Shown piece by piece: positions 45,070-54,153 of a stretch of 64,000 nt of DNA. The notes below the pieces were generated by a model. The model was not told the DNA's origin and did not search any database. It saw only the letters and a program-made list of their open reading frames with translations. The DNA is from CBDAMZ01 sp965197375 (GTDB taxonomy: Bacteria; Acidobacteriota; Vicinamibacteria; Vicinamibacterales; UBA8438): contig CBDAMZ010000007.1 of NCBI GenBank assembly GCA_965197375.1, forward strand, positions 1 to 64,000, in the 5' to 3' direction. The position numbers were made by a program, and so were the translations under genes. Every line of letters starts with the position of its first letter. The first letter of the stretch is position 1.

Positions 45070-46185
45070 CTAGTTTCCAGTGGCGACTTCCTCGTAGATC
45101 TGACGCGTGCGTTTAACAGACTGCTCCCAGGAGAACTCTTGAACACGTGCGAAACCCCTTGTGCAGAGGTTAGTACGCAAATCCTCGTTCTCGAGTACGC
45201 GTCGCATGCCGTCGGCGATTGACTCCGGGTCGTACGGGTCGATTAGTACCGCGGCATCGCCAAGGACTTCAGGAAGCGAGGAGGTGTTTGAGGCCACAAC
45301 CGGCGTTCCACTCGCCATTGCCTCGAGTGGTGGCAGACCAAACCCTTCGCACAGTGAGGGGAATACGAAGACGTCGGCCAAACGATAGAGCACGGCGAGT
45401 GTCTCCTCCGGTTGGTAGCCGAGAAATCGCACGTGCTTGTGCAGATTGCATCGGTGCACTGCGCGCCGAAGTATTGCGTACCTCGAAATTTCGCTTCCGG
45501 TGATAAGCAAGCCGAGGTCGTTGAGGCCGCTGCGGCGTAGCAGCACGAAAGCATCGATGAGTCGCTCAAGATTCTTGTGCGGTTTGACGTTGCCGGCGTA
45601 CATCACAAAACGCTTGGGAAGCTGGTAGCGCTCCCGTACTCGAACCATTTCGTCTTCTGTGGGCTCGATGCTAAATCGCTCGTCGATCGCGTTGTATATC
45701 ACAGTGACCTTAGCCTCGGGAACACGGCAGAACCGGAGGATGTCCTGTTTCGAGGATTCTGACACTGTGAGGATCCGACTGGCGCGTCGCGTGGCTGCCC
45801 ACAGCTGGGCCCTTGCGTAGGCATGCGCCAGGCGATTCGGTAGGTACTGTGGAAACCTTAGGTGGATGCAGTCGTGAATCGTCACGATCGATCGGCAAGG
45901 CGCCAATGGTGGCAGGACGTAGTGCGGCGCGTGAAACAGTGTCGCCCGCGTACGCCCCAAGTCGAACGGTACCATGAGCTGCTCGGTCAATGAGTATGGT
46001 CCGGACCGCTCGGGAACGGCGCGAAAATTATTGCCCAGTGCCTGCACAAGGCGGCGGTCTTCACGCTGACAGAGAAAAATGTACTGCGTATCGCGATCGA
46101 GACGTGCGAGGTGTCTGATCAGATTGCGAACGTAAGTGCCGACTCCGAAGTCGTGCAGCTTGCGTATGTCGATGGCAATGCGCAC
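45070..46185 (-). CDS. Glycosyltransferase family 4
   Basis: GTG 46185 begins VRIAIDIRKLHDFGVGTYVRNLIRHL, the usual first strand and glycine loop of GT4 enzymes. Residues upstream of it in frame are not protein-like. The 371-aa protein has VTIHDCIHLRFPQYLPN, FVMYAGNVKPHKNLERLIDAF and the donor-site E-x7-E in SLCEGFGLPPLEAMASGTPVVAS. It is cytoplasmic or membrane-peripheral and adds one sugar of the repeat unit. It is separated by about 200 bases from the next leftward glycosyltransferase. Confidence 0.9.
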   Translation of the reverse strand: MRIAIDIRKLHDFGVGTYVRNLIRHLARLDRDTQYIFLCQREDRRLVQALGNNFRAVPERSGPYSLTEQLMVPFDLGRTRATLFHAPHYVLPPLAPCRSIVTIHDCIHLRFPQYLPNRLAHAYARAQLWAATRRASRILTVSESSKQDILRFCRVPEAKVTVIYNAIDERFSIEPTEDEMVRVRERYQLPKRFVMYAGNVKPHKNLERLIDAFVLLRRSGLNDLGLLITGSEISRYAILRRAVHRCNLHKHVRFLGYQPEETLAVLYRLADVFVFPSLCEGFGLPPLEAMASGTPVVASNTSSLPEVLGDAAVLIDPYDPESIADGMRRVLENEDLRTNLCTRGFARVQEFSWEQSVKRTRQIYEEVATGN

Positions 46186-46492
46186 GGTGCAACTATAGCA
46201 GGCACACACGTTTGATTGCGGCTGACGCCAGCCGAGTCGAGTAGGCGCGCCCGCGTGGCGCGGGTGTCGCACACGGTACTATCAGGAACCGAGCCTTAGC
46301 GGTCCATCCGGTCCACGTTCAGGCGGTTTCCAGGAAATCACGTTCCAGGAATTGCGCGTCCGATCAACACGTCAGGTGTGTCCGGCCTGGCGGATGTGCA
46401 GCGACACGCGGTCTGCAGATTTACACGCCAGGATCGAAGATCATCTAACACGCAGGAGTCAAGTTGGTTCGGCACCTGCGGTAGACTGTTTT

Positions 46493-46519
46493 TGACATCC
46501 ACGTGGGACGTGCATAATT
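46493..46519 (+). promoter_or_regulatory. Probable promoter with operator-like palindrome upstream of the membrane protein gene
   Basis: A perfect TTGACA (46493-46498) is followed by CATAAT (46514-46519) with a 15-base spacer. The spacer contains CACGTGGGACGTG (46501-46513), a palindrome with 5-base arms and a 3-base centre. It sits where a repressor or activator would bind. An AGGAGG ribosome site lies at about 46547-46552 before ATG 46559. Confidence 0.5.
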
Positions 46520-46558
46520 ACAACTCCAAAAAACACACCCACTCTCGCAGGAGGCTCG

Positions 46559-47851
46559 ATGGCTGAAGCACTTCGCCCTCGCTGGGGACAGCCGGCCACT
46601 GGAATCGTGGCGTTCATCGCCTTTTTTCTCATTGCCCTCGGATTATGGTTTGTCTTCAGCGATCCACGTGGCCCGGTAGGGGCGTTCCCATACCCCTTCG
46701 TCTTGTACCTCGCCATGATGATCCTCGTGGGCCTCTGGCAGCACATGCTGCTCGGAGACTGGCCCTTTCAGGACCTTGCGCAGCCGCTACGAGGCGTCAT
46801 CCAGACGGTGGTAAATCTGGCCCTCACCTGGTTCGTGATCCATGTGGTGTTCTACAAGGTGCTGGGCCTAGGCTTCAACTTTCTGAGCCAGGACAACCTG
46901 AACGTGCTGGCCGCCAACGGGCAGGCCATCATGGCCAACGGTCAGGCGATGCCCCTCGACTCGATGCAGGCGAGCCATTTCGCACAGAGCGCCATCGTGG
47001 CGTTCGTGCTCATCGGCTTCTTCTCCTACCCGTTCGTCACAATCTTGTTCGCAAAATGGCCGATACGACCGAGCAATCTGCCCCAGCCGCAGGCCGGGCT
47101 CGCCGAGCTCGGGTGGTGCACTCTTCTCACACTCTTTTTTTTCACGGTGCTGATCGTGCCGTTCTGGGGCGCGGTCTACGGACGTTCCATCGCGCTCAAC
47201 ACGCCGTGGTGGGGCGGACTGGCGGGGACCGGACATCTCCATTGGGTCTTCGGGTTCTGGCAATGGATGATCATCGTACTGTTCATGACCGCGAACGTAT
47301 GGAGAGAAAAACCCTGGTCTGCGATCGCCTTACCCCAGCCGTTGAAGGGGCTCGTGTCTTTTCTGCTCGTCGTGGTGCTTGGATACCTGCTCGCGGTGAT
47401 CTGCGTGAACCTAGCTCCCTCCTGGCTCCCGGAGGAGACGCTCCATGAGCTGACGGCACGAAACGATCTCACACGTTTCCTCTGGTACCACGCGGCCGAG
47501 ATCGCTGGCTTCACGCTGATTCCGTTTCTCATCTGGCATCACTACTTCGATGACATGGTGCCGATGGCGGACAAGGACTCCTGGGCGGCCTTTGGCTTCA
47601 GGACCGCGGGTGTGATCGCCTTCTGCGTGGTGAACTATCTTTTCTATTACTATGCGCGGTTCGCGGGCTGGGGCCTCGGGAACCACCATGCCGAGGAATT
47701 GGTCCACGCGTTTCCGGAGGGTGAGTCGCTGGTCTGGAACTTCTGGTGGATTATTCCGCTCCTCTGGAACGAGTGGTTCTTCCACAAGTGGCCGTTCTAC
47801 ACGCACCATGCTGCTCCAGGTCACGGTGCGCATCGTCCCGCAGCGCCCTGA
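46559..47851 (+). CDS. Multi-pass membrane protein of unknown function
   Basis: This 430-aa protein has roughly ten hydrophobic helices, starting GIVAFIAFFLIALGLWFVFS and ending near VWNFWWIIPLLWNEWFFHKWPFY. Conserved-looking polar residues sit inside or next to helices: HLHWVFGFWQW, WHHYFDD, GNHHAEE and FYTHHAAPGHGAH. They suggest a metal or haem site or a proton path. I cannot assign a family with confidence. Codon choice (more CTC/ATC, fewer CGT) looks different from the surrounding glycosyltransferases, and the gene runs against them. With the MHS remnant downstream it may be acquired. Confidence 0.6.
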   Translation: MAEALRPRWGQPATGIVAFIAFFLIALGLWFVFSDPRGPVGAFPYPFVLYLAMMILVGLWQHMLLGDWPFQDLAQPLRGVIQTVVNLALTWFVIHVVFYKVLGLGFNFLSQDNLNVLAANGQAIMANGQAMPLDSMQASHFAQSAIVAFVLIGFFSYPFVTILFAKWPIRPSNLPQPQAGLAELGWCTLLTLFFFTVLIVPFWGAVYGRSIALNTPWWGGLAGTGHLHWVFGFWQWMIIVLFMTANVWREKPWSAIALPQPLKGLVSFLLVVVLGYLLAVICVNLAPSWLPEETLHELTARNDLTRFLWYHAAEIAGFTLIPFLIWHHYFDDMVPMADKDSWAAFGFRTAGVIAFCVVNYLFYYYARFAGWGLGNHHAEELVHAFPEGESLVWNFWWIIPLLWNEWFFHKWPFYTHHAAPGHGAHRPAAP

Positions 47852-48264
47852 TGCTCGCGACCGCCAATGCCCGAACGAGGCGCACGATCAGGGCAGGGCG
47901 ATGTCAACGGCGGGGCGAACGTCGCGGGCGGCCCGGCGCGCAGCGTTGACGATCGCGAAGAGGAGAACCGGTCCAGAATCGGCGGTACCCGCCGGCGCTC
48001 GAATTACGTGAAGGGCATCCTGTTCCTGGGTTCCGCCACGAACATGCCCACGTTACGGGGTGGCGTGCGGCAGTATGGGTACCAGTGAGGGCGCGGTGGC
48101 CGGCGACGTCCAGCATGGTCCACGTCCACGAGCAGGCACTGGCGGGCCTGGCACTCGGCACGCGAAGTCGCGACGATCAGCGGCAGCTCTCGACGCACGC
48201 TTCTGCGGTACAGTGCGCCGCGCGGCTGGTTTCGTAGGGCACGGTCACGCTCCGAAAGGCAGTC
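47852..48264. other. Non-coding stretch between the membrane protein and the MHS remnant
   Basis: 413 bases without a credible intact gene. Both strands have open frames, but their residues are Arg/Ala/Pro-rich with no domain-like pattern. A minus-strand segment near 48004-48060 (NVGMFVAEPRNRMPFT) looks more natural and may be a fragment of a lost gene. I cannot identify it. Confidence 0.4.
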
Positions 48265-48537
48265 ATGGTGAGTACTGACGGAGCGAACGGCGCCCGAGAC
48301 AAGTCGATCGTCAAGGTCGCCCTGACCGCCATGGCGGGAACGAGCATCGAGTGGTACGACTTCTTCTATCTACGGAACCGCAGCAGCGCTGGTGTTTCCA
48401 CGGGTGTTCTTCTCGAGCGAATTGTCGCCAATGGTGGCGCAGATTGCGTCCTTCGGCACGTTCGCCGTTGGTTTCCTCTCGCGTCCGATGGGCGGGGCGA
48501 TCTTCGGGCACTTCGGCGACCACGTTGGCCGGTATGT
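48265..48537 (+). pseudogene. N-terminal fragment of an MHS-family (metabolite:H+ symporter) transporter
   Basis: ATG 48265 starts KVALTAMAGTSIEWYDFF, the unmistakable first helix of MHS/MFS symporters. One extra base after the TTCTTC at about 48360-48366 throws the frame. The correct continuation is read in the next frame: IYGTAAALVFPRVFF, IASFGTFAVGFLSRPMGGAIFGHFGDHVGR, including the G-x3-D-x2-G-R loop motif of the superfamily. Similarity ends abruptly near 48537, leaving about two of twelve helices. The next gene on the opposite strand begins at 48558. It is a truncated remnant. Confidence 0.85.
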
Positions 48538-48557
48538 GCGTAACAATGATGAGCTAC

Positions 48558-49379
48558 TTAGACGGATGGAAGCTGTCCCCGGAATCGGAGATAGAGGCGA
48601 AGGAGGGGTGTCCAGGCTGGATGGTGTTTGGTGTAGAAGGCCAGTTGGCTTCGCCGATAGGCCGCATGGCTGGCGGCCGCTGTGTGTGCGCGTGAGCGGC
48701 CTCGCGCATGCACGATCTCGACGGTCGGGGTGAAGAGTACACGCCGTCCGTGATCACGGACGGCGGCACAGAAATCCACATCCTCTCCATATAGGAAGAA
48801 GCGTTCGTCCAGTAGGCCGGCCGTCTCTGCGTCGGAACGTCTGACGAGGAGGCACGCGCCACTAACCCAATCAGGATAATGCTCCTGGGTTGCCCGGCGC
48901 TCGACGGAGGCGGACAAAAGAGGCAATCGATATCGCGCCGCACAGTTGAGCAGTTTTTGACGAGCCTCGTTCCACGGGCTGATCATGCGGCCGAACGATA
49001 GTTCCAGACGACCGTCTGGATCGACGAGGCGTGGCCCAACGATGGCCACGTCGTCATGGGCGTCGAGCACGCTGGCTAGTCGGTCGATGGCACCTGGTGG
49101 CACGCTGGTGTCACTGTTTAGTAGTAGGATGAGGTCACTCGTGCTTACCCGGGTGCCGAGATTCGTGGCGCGTGCAAAGCCCTCGTTTCGGCCAGTTGTA
49201 ATAACTGTGACACGTGGCCAGCCGGAGCGCACCGCGTCGGTGCTGCCGTCGGTTGACCCGTTGTCGACCACCAACACCTCGTGGTCGATCTGTGGGGCCG
49301 GCTCGTGTAGCGATCGTAGGCAATCGACCAACGCGGTGCGCGTGTTGTAGTTGACGATCACAATTGCCAGGCGAGTCAT
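48558..49379 (-). CDS. Glycosyltransferase family 2
   Basis: This 273-aa GT-A inverting transferase has LAIVIVNYNTRTALVDCLRSL, DHEVLVVDNGSTDGSTDAV (first Asp motif), NEGFARATNLGTRVSTSDLILLLNSD (the D-x-D-like LLNSD), and FLYGEDVDFCAAVRDHGRRVL, which resembles the ED catalytic motif of rhamnosyl-type GT2 enzymes. It overlaps the upstream GT4 gene by 4 bases (start ATG 49379, upstream stop 49376), so they are coupled. It probably adds an internal sugar of the polymer, perhaps rhamnose. Confidence 0.9.
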   Translation of the reverse strand: MTRLAIVIVNYNTRTALVDCLRSLHEPAPQIDHEVLVVDNGSTDGSTDAVRSGWPRVTVITTGRNEGFARATNLGTRVSTSDLILLLNSDTSVPPGAIDRLASVLDAHDDVAIVGPRLVDPDGRLELSFGRMISPWNEARQKLLNCAARYRLPLLSASVERRATQEHYPDWVSGACLLVRRSDAETAGLLDERFFLYGEDVDFCAAVRDHGRRVLFTPTVEIVHARGRSRAHTAAASHAAYRRSQLAFYTKHHPAWTPLLRLYLRFRGQLPSV

Positions 49380-50485
49380 GTCTCGTGCTCCGCCGCACGT
49401 TCGAGCAGCGCAAGTGTCTGCCTCGCGGCACGCGCCCAGGTAAACTTAGGGAGGAGGTCTGCGGCTCGCTCGAGTAGCCGCGTGCGTAGCTCCTCGTCGC
49501 ACATTAATGCGACCAGCTCTGTGGCAATGGCGTCGGGGTCGTCGACCGGTACGAACCGGGCTGCCCCGTCGCAGATTTCGCGGGCGACAGACGTGTCGCC
49601 AACAACGAGCGGGACACCGGAGGCGAGTGCCTCGAGTGGCGTCATGCCAAAGCCCTCGTATTCCGACAGGTAGGCGAAGACACGGGCCTGCCCGTAGAGC
49701 CGAGCGAGCTCTGCCTCCGCGACGTACGCTCGAAGGGATACACGGTCCCGCACCCCGGCGGCCTGGGCTACTGCGACCAGGTTCTGCCTGGGATATGTAC
49801 GGTCGGCTCCGACGATTACCAGCTCGGCATCGGGCACCCGTTGGACGACTTTCGCGAACGCCGCGATCAATGTTGGCAGATGCCGGCGGTTGAACATGGA
49901 CCCGACATACAACACCAGCGGGGCGCCGGCAGTTGTGGCAGGCGTCGCCATGGGACGAATACCGTTGTGGACGACCGAGATGCGTGCTGGGTCGAGATTA
50001 AAGTGCCGGACGATCTCCTGGCGCGAGAACTCTGAAACTGTGATGACGATCCTGGCTCGCCCCGCCGATTGACGTGCCAACCAGCGCCGCCGGCACCCCT
50101 CTTGCCAGCCAAACCACTTCGGGTGAACGGCGAATGATATGTCGTGTAACGTCACGACCCGCGGCACTGGTAGGCGTAGAGGCACCGAGTAGCCTGGGCC
50201 AAAGAACACGTCGAGGTGGTCGTGCCGTGCGACGCGAGGTAGCACCACTTGTTCCCACCAGACTCCAGTTCGTCCCGGCACGGGCCGGTGTCGGAGCTTG
50301 GACGCCGGCGTCCTGAAGGCGTTCCCTAGGGTGTCGAGGTTGCTGTCGGGTTCGGCCGTGTAGAGCAGAAAGTCGTGCTGTACGTCGCCAGGGAGTCGTA
50401 GCCACTGCTCGCAGAGACTGGTCAGGTAGTGACCGACCCCGGTCTGATTGCCAAAGAGCTCCCGGCCGTCGATGCCGATCCTCAT
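49376..50485 (-). CDS. Glycosyltransferase family 4
   Basis: ATG 50485 begins MRIGIDGRELFGNQTGVGHYLTSL, a standard GT4 N-terminus; the longer in-frame extension upstream belongs to the preceding gene. The 369-aa protein has DVFFGPGYSVPLRLPVPRVVTLHDISF, a donor domain with LVLYVGSMFNRRHLPTLIAAF, and the E-x7-E in SEYEGFGMTPLEALASGVPLVVG. It overlaps its neighbours by 4 bases on each side, giving a tightly packed GT4-GT4-GT2 unit. Sugar specificity is unknown. Confidence 0.9.
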   Translation of the reverse strand: MRIGIDGRELFGNQTGVGHYLTSLCEQWLRLPGDVQHDFLLYTAEPDSNLDTLGNAFRTPASKLRHRPVPGRTGVWWEQVVLPRVARHDHLDVFFGPGYSVPLRLPVPRVVTLHDISFAVHPKWFGWQEGCRRRWLARQSAGRARIVITVSEFSRQEIVRHFNLDPARISVVHNGIRPMATPATTAGAPLVLYVGSMFNRRHLPTLIAAFAKVVQRVPDAELVIVGADRTYPRQNLVAVAQAAGVRDRVSLRAYVAEAELARLYGQARVFAYLSEYEGFGMTPLEALASGVPLVVGDTSVAREICDGAARFVPVDDPDAIATELVALMCDEELRTRLLERAADLLPKFTWARAARQTLALLERAAEHET

Positions 50486-51702
50486 GGATTCGTCGTCCGC
50501 CGGTCGTCGACCGTCGTGGTGGCGGCCCCTCCTCTGGTGTTGCAACCCCGATGGGTGGCGATGGCTTTTTTGTAAGCGCCACGTAGGGCTGCCGCTGACG
50601 CCTGCCAGCTGTAGATTTTCGCTTGTTTAAATCCCCGCTCGACACACATCGCGGCAATGTTGTGGTTCGTAACGATACGTTCGATGGCGTCTGCTAGCGC
50701 GTCTGGGTCGGTTGGATCTACCAGCAACGCGGCGTCGCCGACCACCTCGGGCAGCGCACCACGGTTCGCCGCGACCACGGGAACACCAATTGTCATCGCT
50801 TCGAGCGCAGGAAGACCGAATCCCTCGTCGAACGATGGCAAGACAAGAACGCACGCGCCGGTGTACAACTTTTTGAGTGAGGCCTTGTCCAGATAGCCGG
50901 TGCTTCTGGCTCGGCCAAGCAGGGGTGGCCGCTCAAGCGCGTCTAGCCACCCGGCTGCGTGCTCGGTTGGCGATCCCGCAAGAACGAGGTCCGGTATGTC
51001 CGGTCGGCGGTGCACGAGTCGCCGGTACGCTTCAAGCAGCTGTCCGACGTTCTTACGCGGTGCGAGCGTGCCGACGAACAGGATATGGCCAGGGCTGGGT
51101 GGCCCGGAGCGCGGCATCCACGCGGGGGCGCCGTTCCAGCAGAGCGAGATGGCATCCCGTGGGAGATCGAGGCGTCGCTGGACTTCGGACGCCGTATATT
51201 GGGAGGGCACCACGACATGCGCCGCGCGGTGTGCGTGCTGTCTAACAAGTTTGGGATAGTCGCGGTGAACTTCATTGGCCACGCGCTCGGGATGGTCAAG
51301 GAAGTCGAGATCGTGAATCGTTACGACCTGCGCTGCAGTGCGGGACGGTATGAGCAGCGGGTGGGGTGAATGCACCACATCGAAGTGCTGTCCAACGATC
51401 GTTTCGACCGGAGGCCATCCTGCGCGATGCCAGGCGAAATTCAGGAGCGTGACGGGGATTCGTCGGTCGATGGTTGATATCTGCGGCGGTAGCACGGCGT
51501 GCTCGTTGAGGCGGTCTTTCCAGGAGCTACTAAAGACGGTGATTTTAATAGGGTCGATCTGCTCGTCTTTGTCCTGAGCGGTCCTGACGAGCGCCGTCAC
51601 TAGGTGGTGGACGAACTCCCCGACGCCGGTGCGCTCTCGGAGCGCCGGCCGATAGTCGATCAGGACGCGCACGTCGGTCGGGATGGTAGCATACGGGCAC
51701 AC
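50482..51702 (-). CDS. Glycosyltransferase family 4
   Basis: This is a 406-aa retaining transferase. DVRVLIDYRPALRERTGVGEFVHHL forms the first strand and glycine loop, so GTG 51672 is a possible alternative start to GTG 51702. VVTIHDLDFLDHPERV and CWNGAPAWMP follow. The donor domain has GHILFVGTLAPRKNVGQLLEAY and the E-x7-E in SFDEGFGLPALEAMTIGVPVVAA. The last 25 residues are low in complexity (TRGGAATTTVDDRRTTNP). It is the first gene of the leftward transferase unit and is divergent from ugd, so the 126-base gap holds both promoters. Confidence 0.9.
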   Translation of the reverse strand: MCPYATIPTDVRVLIDYRPALRERTGVGEFVHHLVTALVRTAQDKDEQIDPIKITVFSSSWKDRLNEHAVLPPQISTIDRRIPVTLLNFAWHRAGWPPVETIVGQHFDVVHSPHPLLIPSRTAAQVVTIHDLDFLDHPERVANEVHRDYPKLVRQHAHRAAHVVVPSQYTASEVQRRLDLPRDAISLCWNGAPAWMPRSGPPSPGHILFVGTLAPRKNVGQLLEAYRRLVHRRPDIPDLVLAGSPTEHAAGWLDALERPPLLGRARSTGYLDKASLKKLYTGACVLVLPSFDEGFGLPALEAMTIGVPVVAANRGALPEVVGDAALLVDPTDPDALADAIERIVTNHNIAAMCVERGFKQAKIYSWQASAAALRGAYKKAIATHRGCNTRGGAATTTVDDRRTTNP

Positions 51703-51828
51703 GGCGGCTGTGCCTCAAGTACCGCGCGCTCGGTCCAGCATGTCCTTTTACTTCGGTGCCGTGACAGGCCTTATGGGGCGTGCTACCCTCCGGGATTTTG
51801 TGATCAAGAGGAAGCGGAGCTCCTAACG

Positions 51829-53127
51829 ATGAAGATCGCGGTGGTGGGAACCGGCTACGTCGGCTTGGTAGTTGGCGCGTGTTTTGCTGAGAACGGTAAC
51901 GAGGTGGTCTGTGTCGACAGCGACGCCAGCAAGATCCGCGCTCTAAAACGCGGACGGATTCCGATCTATGAACCGGGGCTCGAAGAGTTGGTCGCGAGAA
52001 ACCAGGCCGAGAAGCGGCTCGCCTTCACGAGCGCGTTGTCGAGGGCGGTGAAGGGTGCGCAGGTCATCTTCATTGTCGTCGGCACACCACAGGGTGAGGA
52101 CGACTCGGCGGATCTACGGCATGTAATGGCCGTGGCACGCGATCTGGCACGTGCTATGAACGGCTACAAGGTGTTTGTCACGAAGAGTACCGTGCCAGTG
52201 GGTACTGCGGCTCGGTTGCGCGAGGTAATTCGCCGCGAGACAACTTATCCGTTCAGCGTTGTGAGCAATCCCGAGTTTCTGAAGCAGGGTGCGGCGATCG
52301 ATGACTTTATGCGTCCTGACCGTGTAGTGATCGGTGCTGCAGACGATCCCCGGGCTGCCGAGCTGATGCGAGCGCTGTACGCGCCGTTTACACGCACGGG
52401 GGCGCCGATCATGGTAATGGATTGCGTCAGTGCCGAGTTAAGCAAATACGCGTCAAACGCGATGCTTGCTACCCGCATCTCATTCATGAATGAGGTTGCA
52501 AATGTTTGTGAGCTCTTCGGCGCCGACGTGGATATGGTTCGGCGAGCGATCGCCGCGGACCGGCGCATCGGACCGTCGTCTCTCTTCCCTGGTGTCGGCT
52601 ATGGGGGGAGTTGCTTTCCGAAGGACGTCAAGGCGCTCATGAAGGTTGCACGCGATGGAGGGTACCGTTGTCGGATCCTTGAGTCGGTCGATGGCGTCAA
52701 CGAGGACCAGCGGTTGCGCCTCGTAGAGAAGATGAAGGCTCATTTTGGGTCGTTGAAGGGGAAGACGATCGCGGTGTGGGGGCTGTCGTTTAAGCCACGA
52801 ACGGATGACATGCGGGAGGCTCCAGCGATTGCCATTGTGAACGGCGTGCTCCGTAAAGGGGGCAGGGTGCAGGCCTATGATCCAAAGGCGGAACGAGCTG
52901 CCCGTGCCATCTTTGGGAATCGCATCAGTTACGTACAGCGCGGCTATGATGCGCTCAAAGGTGCCGATGCGCTCGCCATTGTTACCGAATGGAACGAGTT
53001 CCGCGAACCGGACTTTGTCCGAATGCGGTCCCTGATGCGAGCGCCGGTAATTTTCGACGGGCGCAACTTGTTCGAGGTGGACAAGATGCGCGCCGAGGGA
53101 TTTACCTATTACTCGATAGGGAGGTAA
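51829..53127 (+). CDS. ugd: UDP-glucose 6-dehydrogenase
   Basis: This 432-aa enzyme oxidises UDP-glucose twice to UDP-glucuronate with NAD. The N-terminal NAD motif is MKIAVVGTGYVGLVVGACFAENG. VGTPQGEDDSADL and SNPEFLKQGAAIDDFMRPDRVVIG are the central blocks. The catalytic Cys is in FPGVGYGGSCFPKDVKAL (about residue 263). The C-terminal VWGLSFKPRTDDMREAPA binds the nucleotide sugar. ATG 51829 is preferred, as it starts the dinucleotide fold. It is followed directly by galE, sharing one base. It supplies the glucuronate and, through the SDR at 41134, probably xylose for the polysaccharide. Confidence 0.96.
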   Translation: MKIAVVGTGYVGLVVGACFAENGNEVVCVDSDASKIRALKRGRIPIYEPGLEELVARNQAEKRLAFTSALSRAVKGAQVIFIVVGTPQGEDDSADLRHVMAVARDLARAMNGYKVFVTKSTVPVGTAARLREVIRRETTYPFSVVSNPEFLKQGAAIDDFMRPDRVVIGAADDPRAAELMRALYAPFTRTGAPIMVMDCVSAELSKYASNAMLATRISFMNEVANVCELFGADVDMVRRAIAADRRIGPSSLFPGVGYGGSCFPKDVKALMKVARDGGYRCRILESVDGVNEDQRLRLVEKMKAHFGSLKGKTIAVWGLSFKPRTDDMREAPAIAIVNGVLRKGGRVQAYDPKAERAARAIFGNRISYVQRGYDALKGADALAIVTEWNEFREPDFVRMRSLMRAPVIFDGRNLFEVDKMRAEGFTYYSIGR

Positions 53128-54128
53128 TGGGAGCGGTCCTGATCACCGGTGGCGCCGGATACATCGGAAGTCACACCGCTAAGGCGCTACGAGCGGCTGG
53201 TTACGAGGTGGTGGTTCTCGATAATCTAGTGGCTGGTCACCGACAGGCGGTCATTGACGCCCCATTCGTCGATGCTGATGTTGCCGACACGACTGCCGTC
53301 CGGGACACCATCCGCCGCCATCGCGTCACCGCAGTGATGCACTTCGCGGCATTGCTGTCTGTAGCGGAGTCAGTCCGGGAGCCGGGTCGCTACTACGCCA
53401 ATAACGTGTCTAAGACGCTGGCATTGCTCGGCGCGATGCAGTTGGAGTCGGTGCCAGTTTTTGTATTCTCGTCAAGCGCGGCCGTCTACGGCAACCCGCT
53501 CTCGACACCCATTCCTGAAACGCATCCCACTCAACCCATTAACTCCTACGGTGAAACCAAGCTGGCCATCGAACGTGCGCTGCCGCACTATGAGAACGCC
53601 TACGGACTGCGCGCGATCAGGCTCCGCTATTTCAACGCGGCTGGTGCCGATGTGGGTGGGGAGCTAGGGGAGGATCATGATCCAGAAATTCATGTGATCC
53701 CGCGGGCGATCGCAGCAGCTAATGGGGGAGCGCGGTTCGAGATCTACGGCGATGATTACACGACCACCGACGGAACCTGCGTGCGCGATTACGTGCACGT
53801 CTCCGATCTAGCCCAGGCTCATGTTCTGGCACTCCGTGCCCTCGAAGCCGGTGGGGTGTCGACTGCTTACAACCTCGGCAGTGGTCGACCGCACTCGGTC
53901 CGGCAGGTGGTGGCGACCGTTGAGCGGGTGACCGGCCGGCGGATAACCCGTGTGACGTCGGCGCGACGGCCCGGCGATCCGGCCGTGCTGGTTGCTTCGA
54001 GCGAGCGGATCCGCGGGGAGCTCGGCTGGCTGCCGCAGTTCGAGGGCCTCGAGACCATCGTGGAAACGGCCTGGCGGTGGCATTCCGCTCATCCAAACGG
54101 TTACCGATCCTCCGGATCTAAGGCATGA
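53127..54128 (+). CDS. galE: UDP-glucose 4-epimerase
   Basis: The 333-aa SDR interconverts UDP-glucose and UDP-galactose. It has the NAD motif VLITGGAGYIGSHTAKAL, the GalE-typical MHFAALLSVAESVREPGRYYANN, active Ser in SSSAAVYGNP, Y-x3-K in NSYGETKLAIERAL, and the substrate-binding RYFNAAGADVGGELGEDHDPEIHVIP and DYTTTDGTCVRDYVHVSDLAQAH. ATG 53127 shares a base with the ugd stop (TAATG), so they are translationally coupled. It provides galactose units for the exopolysaccharide. Confidence 0.95.
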   Translation: MGAVLITGGAGYIGSHTAKALRAAGYEVVVLDNLVAGHRQAVIDAPFVDADVADTTAVRDTIRRHRVTAVMHFAALLSVAESVREPGRYYANNVSKTLALLGAMQLESVPVFVFSSSAAVYGNPLSTPIPETHPTQPINSYGETKLAIERALPHYENAYGLRAIRLRYFNAAGADVGGELGEDHDPEIHVIPRAIAAANGGARFEIYGDDYTTTDGTCVRDYVHVSDLAQAHVLALRALEAGGVSTAYNLGSGRPHSVRQVVATVERVTGRRITRVTSARRPGDPAVLVASSERIRGELGWLPQFEGLETIVETAWRWHSAHPNGYRSSGSKA

Positions 54129-54153
54129 CGATGGTGCGTTACGAAGGGGAACA

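Noticed and set aside
47904..48198. Open frames on the minus strand beside the MHS remnant
   Set aside because: Residue composition is Arg/Pro/Ala biased with no domain pattern and no ribosome site. At most a short fragment of an unknown gene.
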